In this document: in pieces, positions 36,467-45,554 of the stretch
Layout: each line of letters opens with the position of its first letter
Position numbering within the stretch: the stretch's first letter is position 1
Source of the DNA: an uncultured Clostridia bacterium
GTDB taxonomy: Bacteria; Bacillota; Clostridia; TANB77; CAG-508
Length of the DNA stretch: 50,817 bases
Assembly: GCA_944391865.1 (NCBI GenBank)
Contig: CALXVD010000009.1
Coordinates: forward strand, 1 to 50,817
Direction of reading: 5' to 3'
The notes under the pieces: generated by a model
What the model saw: only the letters and a program-made list of their open reading frames with translations
The model's database searches: none
Told to the model about the DNA's origin: nothing
Position numbers and translations under genes: made by a program

Positions 36467-37888
36467 TTAATCAGGAATTGGAACATCTATGTTATCGTAT
36501 CTGGTAGAAGCTTCTGTAATGTATAATGCAAGTCTTGTTGTAAATTTGTAAACTGATGCATAAGTATCATTTGGCTTATAAAAAGACCAATTTCTGTTAG
36601 TAACTGCATTTGATGTTACATCAACTGCACTTCCTCCCCTTCTTACTCTGTACTCATCATCATACGCTTCCATTGTTTGTTCTGAATAATTTCCTGCCAT
36701 ATCATATATATTTTTCACTTTGTAATTTTCATTTGTTCCTGTATTTATAAGAGATGAATTAAAGTTTCCTTTGCCTGGTGTTTTTGAATCTGTAACATAA
36801 TTGTCGTCTTTTAGCTCTGGAAAAGTATTAAACCACCTGCAAGCAGCATCCCATTGACATCCCCATACCATTTGGCTAACAGCGCCTTTTGTATTTGTTT
36901 CGTCATTAGGATATGTTTTCTTAGCTGCACTATATAAATGATACCAATGTGTGTCTTCACCAAGATTTGGATCTCCAACTTTAGAAGCAAGCTTATCTCC
37001 TTCCATTTCTGATTCATATCTTCCCAAATAAAATCCCTTATATTGCTTTACACTTTCTACCATAGCTTTAAATTCTGCTTCTTGACCTGACTCACTAAAA
37101 TTATATACTAATCCATTCCATGTATCCATACCACCGATACCACCAAAGAATGCTGGTTCTCTATAATTTTTTACTCCGAATATTTCGAATTCTTCTATTA
37201 CCTCAGGCTCTTTTCCCGCAGTAAAATTATATAATTTTCCAGAATAACTTCCGTCAGAATTTGTTGTAAACATTTCGTCTGGATTGTCAACTGGAATCCA
37301 AACATACTGATTTCCCTCAAGTTCTTGTGCGGTTTCGTGGTCATCGCCTTTAAATTCATCATTTATATCGTCCGAAATTACTACTCCTGTATCTTTTTCT
37401 CCTCCTACATAATAGAAGCCATCTGGAATTGGAACATCATCTGGTACCTCTCCCGATGGAGTATCAGGGTCTGGATCTGGGTCTGGCTCTGGATTTTCTT
37501 CAGATGCTTTTTCATAAAATTCAATTGGTTTATCTGCAATATAAATTGTTTGCTTTTCTTTTAGACTGTCCCTTTCTTCTTCTGTTATAAGTCCCTGTTC
37601 AAACAGCCTATCAATAACTGTATCTCTTGCTTCTGTGCTACTGGTTCCTCCTCTTTCGTCAGTAAGTTTTCCTGATGTCCATTTTGTCTCTTCGTCTTTT
37701 ACAATAGCATAACGTTGTTCTTCATTACTAGCTTTTGCTTTGTCGACTACGCCTTTATCTAAAACAACTTTTAAAACAACTCCTAGCAAAATTAGTAAAA
37801 TAACTATTGTAATTACTAGGGCAATTAAGGTGATACCTCTATTGCCATATGTGTGAAGTGTGCTTTTCTTTGCTTTTTTGTTTTGCAT
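36467..37888 (-). CDS. prepilin-like protein with FGE-sulfatase-type C-terminal domain
   Basis: A 473-aa protein. The N-terminal anchor RGITLIALVITIVILLILLG is of the same prepilin-like type as in the two variable proteins, followed by a helical part, a Pro-Asp linker (PDPDPDPDTP) and a C-terminal domain with formylglycine-generating-enzyme-like motifs: VWGCQWDAACRWFNTF, NIYDMAGNYSEQTME and YRVRRGGSAVD. The FGE fold is a C-type-lectin relative also used by DGR targets. The end NRNWSFYKPNDTYAS fits such a variable region, but no template is visible, so I do not call it one. Start at ATG 37888 after AAGGAGGAAG. The words at 37850 (CATATGTGTGAAGTGTG) are again a GTGAGA-type arm in the first codons. 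Confidence 0.65.
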   Translation of the reverse strand: MQNKKAKKSTLHTYGNRGITLIALVITIVILLILLGVVLKVVLDKGVVDKAKASNEEQRYAIVKDEETKWTSGKLTDERGGTSSTEARDTVIDRLFEQGLITEEERDSLKEKQTIYIADKPIEFYEKASEENPEPDPDPDPDTPSGEVPDDVPIPDGFYYVGGEKDTGVVISDDINDEFKGDDHETAQELEGNQYVWIPVDNPDEMFTTNSDGSYSGKLYNFTAGKEPEVIEEFEIFGVKNYREPAFFGGIGGMDTWNGLVYNFSESGQEAEFKAMVESVKQYKGFYLGRYESEMEGDKLASKVGDPNLGEDTHWYHLYSAAKKTYPNDETNTKGAVSQMVWGCQWDAACRWFNTFPELKDDNYVTDSKTPGKGNFNSSLINTGTNENYKVKNIYDMAGNYSEQTMEAYDDEYRVRRGGSAVDVTSNAVTNRNWSFYKPNDTYASVYKFTTRLALYITEASTRYDNIDVPIPD

Positions 37889-37992
37889 TTGTACTTCCTC
37901 CTTCTTTTGTATCATCTATTAGTATTAATTATTGTTAATATTTTATTTTAATTATAGATTATATATTTCTGTTTTGCAAGATATTTCAAATT

Positions 37993-38037
37993 AAAAAAAC
38001 ACAATACAACTATTAATTGTATTGTGCTTATTTTTTA
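37993..38037. terminator. intrinsic terminator of spoIVA
   Basis: CACAATACAA pairs with TTGTATTGTG around a 7-base loop, flanked by A and T runs on both sides, so it can work for both strands. Confidence 0.8.
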
Positions 38038-38046
38038 TAATTTATA

Positions 38047-39527
38047 TTATAGTATTATACAAATTAGTCCTCCGCTTCCTTCGTTTATAATTCTTTCTAA
38101 TGTTTCTTGTAATTTTTCTTGTGCGTCTTCTGGCATTCTATATAATTTATTTTGCAATCCTTCATTTACTAATTCGTGAAGATTTTTTCCAAATATGTTT
38201 GATTCCCAAATTTTTATAGGATCATTTTCAAATTCTGATAGCAAATAATTTACTAATTCTTCTGATTGTTTTTCACTTCCTACTATTGGTGATACTTCTG
38301 TTTCAATATCTGCCCTAATCATATGTATAGATGGTGCTTTTGCCTTTAGCCTTACACCAAATCGAGATCCTTGTTTTACCATTTCAGGTTCTTCTAGTAT
38401 TAACTCTTCCATTGTAGGTGTTACAATACCATAGCCTTTTTGTTTTACTTCTTCTAAAGCAACTGCTACTTTGTCGTACTCCTTTTTAACTTTTGCAAGG
38501 TTTGAAATAGTTGAGAATAAATCGGCTTCATTTTGTACTTCGACACCAGTTATTTCTGTTAACACTTTGTAGAACAGTTCTTCTTTTAAATTAATTTCTA
38601 AAGTTACAGAACCATTTCCCAAATTTATTTCTTTTATTGTTGTTTGTTTTACTATTTCTACTGTGTTTATTCTTTCTATTCCTGTATTTATATTCTTAAC
38701 AACATTTGTATCTTTAAACGCTTCTTTTATATCTCTATACAATTCTTGTTTTAAAGCGTGTTCGTCAGACAAACCGTCTACCCATCCTGGAAAGTTTAAA
38801 TTAATTCTTTCTACCGGAAATTCATATAAGATTTTACCAAAAATGTCATTAACATCTTCCATATTTAAGTTAGTACAATCTGTTGGTAAAACTGCAACTT
38901 GATACTTTTCTTCTAATGTTCTTGCAAGTTCTTTGCAATAATCAGAATATGGATTATTTGTATTTAGTACTATTACAAATGGTTTATTTAATTCTTTTAA
39001 TTCTCTTACTACTCTCTCTTCTGCTTCTATATAGTCTTCTCTTGGAATTTCTGTTATACTACCATCTGTTGTAACAAGTATTCCAATTGTTGAATGTTCT
39101 GTAATTACTTTTTTTGTTCCCATTTCAGCTGCAACTTCAAATGGTATTTCTTCATCTGACCAAGGTGTTTTTACCATTCTAGGAACGTCGTTTTCCATAT
39201 AACCGAAGTGCGTTATTTACTAAATATCCCACACAGTCTACTAAACGTGTTTTTAATTTTAGATTTTCTCCTATTGTTATTTCTACCGCTTCATTTGGTA
39301 CAAATTTTGGCTCTGTTGTCATTATTGTTCTTCCAGCTGCGCTTTGTGGTAATTCGTCCCTTGCTCGTTCTTTTTTATATGCGTTTTGTATGTTTGGTAT
39401 TACCAATAAATCCATAAAGTTTTTAATAAATGTAGATTTTCCAGTTCTTACTGGTCCGAACTACTCCAACATATATATCTCCATCTGTACGGCTTGCAAT
39501 ATCCTCATATATTTCGAAATTCTCCAT
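38047..39527 (-). CDS. spoIVA: stage IV sporulation protein A, two CGG +1 shifts
   Basis: The ATPase that forms the base layer of the spore coat. Read through two CGG sites the product is 492 aa, the same as in Bacillus subtilis. Start at ATG 39527 (MENFEIYEDIASRTDGDIYV). CGG at 39458-39456 after GTT gives GVV-G-PVRTGKSTFIK, so the shift supplies the first Gly of the Walker A motif. CGG at 39205-39203 after CTT gives VNNAL-G-YMENDVPRMVKTPW. The middle and C-terminal parts (GYGIVTPTMEEL, NEGSGGLICIIL) end with the typical SpoIVA tail needed for polymerisation and SpoVM binding. Confidence 0.94.
39203..39205 (-). other. CGG +1 frameshift site, spoIVA site 2
   Basis: Context GCA CTT C GGT TAT. 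Skipping C gives N-N-A-L-G-Y-M-E-N-D (Gly108). The only CGGT quadruplet of the set. Confidence 0.92.
39456..39458 (-). other. CGG +1 frameshift site, spoIVA site 1
   Basis: Context GTA GTT C GGA CCA. Skipping C gives GVVGPVRTGKS, the Walker A loop (Gly24). Only 23 codons after the start. Confidence 0.92.
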
Positions 39528-39614
39528 ACTAATATTCCCTCCTAAACAAAAATGTTTGTACACTTAAACTTTAATAAATGTATATTAGGAAGGAAGTATT
39601 ATTATTACACTTTT

Positions 39615-39761
39615 TTAATCTTTTTTCTTTTTTGTTATATTTGCCATTTTCTCTGCTTGCTCTTTTTGCTTATCTAGAGGAAGCCATTGGAACGCTGAGC
39701 AAACAAATTCTCCATATTTTGTAGTATTTTCCTCTTCATGTTCCTTATCATTTTTTTGCAT
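39615..39761 (-). CDS. small protein, 48 aa, unknown
   Basis: ATG at 39761 with GAGGTGA 6 bases upstream. The product is charged and mostly helical (MQKNDKEHEEENTTKYGEF, then VCSAFQWLPLDKQKEQAEK and a Lys-rich end). No domain is recognised. It lies between lexA and spoIVA on the same strand. Confidence 0.6.
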   Translation of the reverse strand: MQKNDKEHEEENTTKYGEFVCSAFQWLPLDKQKEQAEKMANITKKKKD

Positions 39762-39823
39762 AAAATCACCTCGCAAAATAGTATTTGCGTATTTAAAATT
39801 AATTATGCAAAATAGAATTTAAA

Positions 39824-39925
39824 TGGGAAGTGAGAAGTGGAATGTGGGAAGTGTGAAATTAGGGTAAGCCTAACAATGTCTATCCCTAAAAAGCACACCT
39901 CACATTTCGCACCTCACACCTCACA
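39824..39925. repeat. complete GTGAGA heptamer palindrome
   Basis: Left arm GGGAAGTGAGAAGTGGAATG and right arm CACACCTCACATTTCGCAC around TTAGGGTAAGCCTAACAATG. Located between lexA and the 48-aa gene. Confidence 0.7.
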
Positions 39926-39949
39926 AAAACAAATTACATTTTACATAAC

Positions 39950-39984
39950 AAAAAATTGCACCCAAATTAGATGCAATTTTAAAA
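39950..39984 (-). terminator. intrinsic terminator of lexA
   Basis: On the minus strand AAAATTGCATC folds with GGTGCAATTTTTT, 9 bases after the lexA stop. Confidence 0.75.
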
Positions 39985-39992
39985 TAATATTT

Positions 39993-40646
39993 CTATAATT
40001 TTCTAAATACTCCGCCTACTACCCCAAGAATTTTGCAGTCTGGGACTATTATTGGATCCATTGTACTATTTTCTGGTTGTAATCTTATATGATCTTTTTC
40101 TTTATAAAATGTTTTAACTGTTGCTTCGTCTTCTATTAATGCAACAACTATTTCTCCGTTTCTTGCTGTATTTTGTCTTTTTACTAATATATAATCTCCA
40201 TCTAAAATTCCGGCTTCTATCATACTTTCCCCACGTACTGTTAGCATAAAGCTTTCGCTGTTTCCAACAAAATCAAGTGGAATTGGAAATGTATCTGTTA
40301 CATTTTCTACTGCAAGTATTGGTGCTCCTGCTGTAATTTTTCCTATTACTGGTACATCTACTAATTCTTTACCATTATATAGTGGCTTAGGTGTAGATTT
40401 TTCGTCATCTGCAAGTCCGCCTTTTAATACTTTTAAAGTTCTTCCTTTTTGATCTTCTTTTTTGATATATCCTTTTTTTGAAAGTTTTGCTAAATAGCCA
40501 TGTACTGTTGCAGTAGAGCTTAAACCAACTGCTTTTCCTATTTCTCTAACTGATGGTGGGTACCCTTTATCCTTTATTTGTTTTTCTATAAATTTTAGTA
40601 TCGCTCTTTCTCTTTTATTTAAGTCGGTCATTTCTTCATTTTTCAA
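39993..40646 (-). CDS. lexA: SOS repressor LexA
   Basis: A 217-aa repressor. The winged-helix DNA-binding domain has [20 protein letters not shown], the self-cleavage site is Ala-Gly in KITAGAPI, the catalytic Ser in [11 protein letters not shown] and the Lys in [11 protein letters not shown] prefer the TTG at 40646, six bases after GGGAGTG; the ATG 15 bases inside has no proper binding site, and a longer frame to 40706 would overlap the promoter. LexA normally represses its own gene; I could not identify an operator with confidence. Confidence 0.9.
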   Translation of the reverse strand: MKNEEMTDLNKRERAILKFIEKQIKDKGYPPSVREIGKAVGLSSTATVHGYLAKLSKKGYIKKEDQKGRTLKVLKGGLADDEKSTPKPLYNGKELVDVPVIGKITAGAPILAVENVTDTFPIPLDFVGNSESFMLTVRGESMIEAGILDGDYILVKRQNTARNGEIVVALIEDEATVKTFYKEKDHIRLQPENSTMDPIIVPDCKILGVVGGVFRKL

Positions 40647-40677
40647 TATAATCACTCCCGAAAATATATTTGCATAT

Positions 40678-40706
40678 ATATTATCATACAAACAAATGAA
40701 TGTCAA
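40678..40706 (-). promoter_or_regulatory. sigma-A promoter of lexA
   Basis: On the minus strand TTGACA, 17 bases, TAATAT. The spacer holds CATTTGTTTGTATG, a possible but unproven LexA operator. Confidence 0.75.
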
Positions 40707-40723
40707 ACAAAAGTTTTATTTTT

Positions 40724-42001
<1,278 letters not shown>

Positions 42002-42043
42002 ATATATCTCCTTGTTAATCTTCTTTATATCTTTATTTTATAC

Positions 42044-42072
42044 ATTATATACTATTTTATTTATTATTACAA
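42044..42072 (-). promoter_or_regulatory. proximal promoter of obg
   Basis: On the minus strand TTGTAA, 17 bases, TATAAT, about 43 bases before the obg ATG. Confidence 0.6.
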
Positions 42073-42103
42073 TATAAATTCTTACAGAAATAATTGTAAA
42101 ATA

Positions 42104-42133
42104 TTTACATTTTGTCTTTTAGTATGTTATAAT
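42104..42133 (+). promoter_or_regulatory. promoter of a small hydrophobic peptide gene
   Basis: TTTACA, 18 bases, TATAAT, then 43 bases to the ATG at 42176. Confidence 0.7.
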
Positions 42134-42175
42134 ATTTTCGCCTTTCTATAAAGGTAGAAAGGAGGTAGTTCACTA

Positions 42176-42244
42176 ATGATGAAAATAACTAAGTTAGTCG
42201 CTTTAGTATTAATTCTTTTAATATTAAAAGAATTTGATACATAA
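42176..42244 (+). CDS. 22-aa hydrophobic peptide, possible type I toxin
   Basis: A short gene with promoter, AAAGGAGG 9 bases before the ATG, and a strong terminator. The product begins MMKITKLVALVLILLILK and ends EFDT: one membrane-spanning stretch with charged ends, the shape of type I toxins such as Fst, TxpA or BsrG. A strong minus-strand promoter (42325-42353) just beyond the terminator would make an antisense RNA over the whole gene. Between obg and trpS, on the opposite strand. I cannot assign a family from the sequence. Confidence 0.6.
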   Translation: MMKITKLVALVLILLILKEFDT

Positions 42245-42248
42245 GGCA

Positions 42249-42283
42249 AACGGCAGTAGTTGCACCTACTGCCGTTTTTTTAT
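42249..42283 (+). terminator. intrinsic terminator of the peptide gene
   Basis: AAACGGCAGTAG pairs perfectly with CTACTGCCGTTT around a 6-base loop, followed by T7. Confidence 0.88.
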
Positions 42284-42324
42284 TCACTAATGCAAAAATA
42301 ATTAAATTAGTTTTTCTAATAATT

Positions 42325-42353
42325 ATTATAATCTACTATAATATAATTGTCAA
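42325..42353 (-). promoter_or_regulatory. strong minus-strand promoter, antisense to the peptide gene
   Basis: On the minus strand TTGACA, 17 bases, TATAAT, a consensus promoter. Transcription from near 42318 would run antisense through the peptide gene and on to obg, so it may give an antitoxin RNA, a long obg leader, or both. Confidence 0.7.
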
Positions 42354-42370
42354 TATTTTCCTTGCACTTT

Positions 42371-43381
42371 TTAACAAAAGTAGTCTAGTTTCATTGCTTT
42401 TCTAACTTTACTCATTGTTTCTTTTGCTTTTTTTCTTGCTCTTTCTGTTCCTTCTATTAAAACTTTATCTACGATTTCTGGATGATTTTCATAATATTCT
42501 CTTTTTTCTCTAATTGGTCTTAAATATTCTATAATATTTTTTGCAAGTTCTCTTTTACAAGCCACACAGCCACGCTTTCCTCCTCTACATTCCTCGCAAA
42601 TTTTTTTTATATCTTCTTTTGGAGTAAATAAATTATGATAATATGCTACCATACAAATATCAGGGTTTCCTAAATCATCTTTTTTTATTCTATTTGGGTC
42701 TGTTACTGCACTCATTACTTTTTTTGTAATCTCTTCTTCCGTATCTGATAAATAAATTGCATTACCCAATGATTTTCCCATTTTGTCATTTCCGTCTAAC
42801 CCTTTTATTCTTTTTGCACTGGATAAAACTGCTTCTGGCTCAGTTAAAACATCTCCGTAAATTTTGTTAAACTTTCTAACTATCTCTCTGCATTGTTCTA
42901 TTAAAGGTAACTGATCTTCTCCAACTGGTACCAACTCTCCTTCAAAGGCTGTTATATCTGCTGCTTGGCTTACAGGGTATCCTAAAAATCCATATGTAAC
43001 ACTCTCTCCAAAAACATCTCTTTTTTGTGCAATTTCTGTTTTTACTGTAGGATTTCTTTGAAGTCTTGAAATTGTAACTAAATTTGAATAGTAAACTGTA
43101 AGTTCAGCTACTTCTGGTATCATTGATTGAATATATATAGTTGTTTTACTTGGATCTATTCCTACAGATAAATAGTCTATTGCAACTTCTCTAACATTTT
43201 TTCTTACTTTTTCTGGGTTACTAAAATTATCTGTTAAAGCTTGAACATCTGCTATTAATATATATTGTTCATAATCATCATTTTCTTGCAATTCTAATCT
43301 TGTTTTTAGTGAACCAAAATAATGACCTATATGTAACTTTCCTGTTGGTCTATCTCCTGTAAGGACTATTTTTTTACTCAT
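42371..43381 (-). CDS. trpS: tryptophan-tRNA ligase
   Basis: A 336-aa class I synthetase. The HIGH motif is GKLHIGHYFGSL and the KMSKS motif is NDKMGKSLGNAI, with Gly as in many TrpS. A cysteine cluster CEECRGGKRGCVAC near residue 280 resembles the iron-sulfur site seen in some clostridial and Thermotoga TrpS. Length is normal. Since CGG is reassigned to Trp in some other bacteria, it matters that no CGG here is read as Trp. Confidence 0.92.
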   Translation of the reverse strand: MSKKIVLTGDRPTGKLHIGHYFGSLKTRLELQENDDYEQYILIADVQALTDNFSNPEKVRKNVREVAIDYLSVGIDPSKTTIYIQSMIPEVAELTVYYSNLVTISRLQRNPTVKTEIAQKRDVFGESVTYGFLGYPVSQAADITAFEGELVPVGEDQLPLIEQCREIVRKFNKIYGDVLTEPEAVLSSAKRIKGLDGNDKMGKSLGNAIYLSDTEEEITKKVMSAVTDPNRIKKDDLGNPDICMVAYYHNLFTPKEDIKKICEECRGGKRGCVACKRELAKNIIEYLRPIREKREYYENHPEIVDKVLIEGTERARKKAKETMSKVRKAMKLDYFC

Positions 43382-43471
43382 AATGATTTTCCCCTTTCGA
43401 AATTAGTTTATATAATTTCTATATATTATATATTATTAATCTAAATTTTACAATATAAATAAAATACAATA

Positions 43472-43497
43472 AGGACGACCAAAGGTCGCCCTTACAA
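43472..43497. repeat. GGACGACC/GGTCGCCC hairpin
   Basis: AAGGACGACCAAAGGTCGCCCTTAC, a small imperfect palindrome after rpmA, related to the TGTAGGG hairpins. Possible terminator of the rplU-rpmA transcript. Confidence 0.5.
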
Positions 43498-43506
43498 TTT
43501 TATAAA

Positions 43507-43770
43507 TTAATTGTTCTCTACTGGGTATACACTTACTTGTTTTTTGTCTCTACCCTTTCTTTCGAACTTAACTTTTCCATCTACTACTGCATATAAAGTG
43601 TCATCACTACCTTTATTTACATTTGTACCTGGATGCATTTTTGTTCCTCTTTGTCTTACTAATATATTTCCTGCTAAAACGAATTCTCCATCAGCTCTTT
43701 TTACACCTAAACGTTTTGACTCGCTATCTCTTCCGTTTTTAACACTACCTTGCCCTTTTTTATGTGCCAT
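43507..43770 (-). CDS. rpmA: 50S ribosomal protein L27
   Basis: An 87-aa L27 with [20 protein letters not shown] and the normal core ([24 protein letters not shown]). It begins directly with the mature form. Most Firmicutes L27 have a ~9-residue extension that the protease Prp removes; here the extension is missing and no prp gene lies between rplU and rpmA, its usual place. The two losses agree. Confidence 0.95.
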   Translation of the reverse strand: MAHKKGQGSVKNGRDSESKRLGVKRADGEFVLAGNILVRQRGTKMHPGTNVNKGSDDTLYAVVDGKVKFERKGRDKKQVSVYPVENN

Positions 43771-43832
43771 TTATATTTCACTCCCTTCAGCTTACTATTA
43801 TTTATAACTTTTTATCTAATTTCTATTTTGCT

Positions 43833-44267
43833 TTACACTTTTTCTTCTTTTTTAGCTGTTGTTGTCTTTTTTGTTGTTGTTGATTTTGCAGTTGTTGTTT
43901 TCTTTGTTGTAGTTTCTTTTTTTGTTTCTTCTTTTTCTGCAGTAGCTTTTGTGCTAGCTGTTTTTATTGATGTAATTTCTACTTTAGTATATGGTTGTCT
44001 ATGTCCTTGTTTCTTTCTTTCATTCTTTTTAGGTTTCATTTTGAAAACTATTATTTTCTTTCCTTTACCATGAGAAACTACTTTTCCTTCAACTTTTACT
44101 TCTTTTACATAAGGATTACCAACTTGTACTTTTCCGTCATCAGATACTAATATTACTTTATCAAAAGTAACTTTTTTTCCTTCTTCTGCATCTAATTTTT
44201 CGAAAAATACTACGTCTTTTTCTTCTACTTTGTATTGCTTTCCACAAGCTTCAATTACTGCGTACAT
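43833..44267 (-). CDS. rplU: 50S ribosomal protein L21 with Thr/Lys-rich tail
   Basis: A 144-aa L21. The first ~100 residues are standard ([48 protein letters not shown]). The last ~45 are a low-complexity extension of Thr, Lys, Ala and Glu ([15 protein letters not shown]), absent from most L21 proteins. I start at ATG 44267 after GGAGG; 18 bases of extra frame upstream contain that binding site. Operon with rpmA, 62 bases apart. Confidence 0.92.
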   Translation of the reverse strand: MYAVIEACGKQYKVEEKDVVFFEKLDAEEGKKVTFDKVILVSDDGKVQVGNPYVKEVKVEGKVVSHGKGKKIIVFKMKPKKNERKKQGHRQPYTKVEITSIKTASTKATAEKEETKKETTTKKTTTAKSTTTKKTTTAKKEEKV

Positions 44268-44363
44268 ATTAAATACGACCTCCATTTTCTAATACTCGCT
44301 AAGATTAAATTTAGGTAACTATATATTTTATAGTTTTTAAAACCTAACTTATGCGGCTTACAG
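44268..44363 (-). promoter_or_regulatory. putative L21 leader RNA
   Basis: A ~95-nt leader with GTAAGCCGCATAAGTTAGGTT, a small hairpin ACTATAAAATATATAGT, and ACCTAA pairing with TTAGGT. Ribosomal L21 operons of Firmicutes carry a conserved autoregulatory leader in this place; the identity is inferred from position and pairing only. Confidence 0.5.
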
Positions 44364-44369
44364 ATGAAT

Positions 44370-44398
44370 ATTTTACCATAGCTTATGCTTTTTGTCAA
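44370..44398 (-). promoter_or_regulatory. promoter of rplU-rpmA
   Basis: On the minus strand TTGACA, 17 bases, TAAAAT. Confidence 0.78.
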
Positions 44399-44484
44399 AC
44401 ATTTTTTTAAGAAAGTCTGTCCACTTTTTTTATTCAGCATTTTCTGCTCGGAGCAAAATTTTCACAAAATTGTAATTTGTTTTT

Positions 44485-44587
44485 GAGAGGTGAGAGGTGT
44501 GAAGTGTGAGGTGTGCTTTTTAGGGCTTGACTACGTAGGGCTTACCCTAATTTCACACTTCCCACATCCCACTTCTCACTTCTCAGA
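44485..44587. repeat. complete GTGAGA heptamer palindrome
   Basis: Left arm GAGAGGTGAGAGGTGTGAAG and right arm CACTTCCCACATCCCAC around TTTAGGGCTTGACTACGTAG. It lies between the divergent rplU and RluA genes. Confidence 0.72.
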
Positions 44588-44637
44588 TAAATTCCAATTT
44601 ATTTGATTATTTTACATTCTTTTTGTATAATGTTTCT

Positions 44638-45502
44638 ATGAAAAAAATAATTGTTGATAAAAAATATGATGGAAAAAAATTAAATACTTTTTTAATGGAT
44701 AATTTTAATGGTCTAACATTAAATACAATATATAAAACTCTTAGAAAAAAAGATATCAGAATTAATAATATTAAAATCAATGAAAATTGTGTTGTAAATG
44801 AAGGAGACGAAATCACAATATTCTTAAATGATAACTTTTTATATAAAACTTATGACTTAGATATTGTATTTGAGGATGATAATATTCTAATTGTTAATAA
44901 ACCTACTGGAATTGAGGTTGTTTCTAATAATAAAGAAGAAATTACTTTAACAAAACTAGTTTTAGATTGTTTTTCTTCTTCAAATTTCCCAGCTCCATGT
45001 CATAGATTAGACAGAAACACTTGTGGTTTAATAGTTTTTGCAAAAAATAAGGAAGCTTTAGATATTTTGCTTGATAAATTTAAAAATTTTGAAATTGAAA
45101 AGCATTATAAGTGTACTGTATATGGGATACCTAAAAAATCTGAAGATACTATAATTGCATATTTATTTAAGGATAGTAAAAAATCAACCGTATACATTTT
45201 AGATGAGCCAAAAAAAGGATATAGAAAAATCATTACATCCTATAAAGTTATAAGTATTAATAAAGCGGATAATACTTCTGTTTTAGATGTTACTCTTCAT
45301 ACAGGAAGAACACATCAGATTCGTGCTCACCTTGCACACTTAGGCTATCCAATAATAGGTGACCGGAAAATATGGAAAAAATGAAATAAATAAAAAATTT
45401 AATAAAAAAACTCAGGAATTATGTAGTTATAAGATAAAATTTAATTTTAAGACAGATGCTGGAATTTTAAATTATTTAAATGGTAAAGAAATAAGTTTGT
45501 AG
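44638..45502 (+). CDS. RluA family pseudouridine synthase, one CGG +1 shift
   Basis: A 287-aa RNA pseudouridine synthase with an N-terminal S4-like region and the catalytic motif HRLDRNTCGLIVFAK (Asp in RLDRNT). Later motifs are LHTGRTHQIRAHLAHLG. The strict frame stops a few codons after GYPIIGD. CGG at 45364-45366 after GAC, C skipped, gives GD-G-KYGKNEINKKFNKK and a full C-terminal strand region ending GKEISL. No ribosome binding site is evident at 44638 or at the ATG 15 bases upstream, so the start is uncertain. It converges on ftsH. Confidence 0.87.
45364..45366 (+). other. CGG +1 frameshift site, RluA family gene
   Basis: Context GGT GAC C GGA AAA. Skipping C gives P-I-I-G-D-G-K-Y-G, the standard RluA wording (Gly243). 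Confidence 0.92.
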
Positions 45503-45509
45503 ATTTAAA

Positions 45510-45554
45510 GGTACGTCCCTTTTGCGACAAAATGTCGCATGGGGACTGTCCCTA
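45510..45554. terminator. bidirectional GGGAC hairpin
   Basis: GTACGTCCC and GGGGACTGTCCC flank the perfect hairpin TGCGACA/TGTCGCA. It lies between convergent genes and overlaps the ftsH stop codon. Confidence 0.6.

Noticed and set aside
36480..36700. DGR variable region in the FGE-type protein
   Set aside because: The wording is suggestive, but no template repeat or compositional shift is visible.
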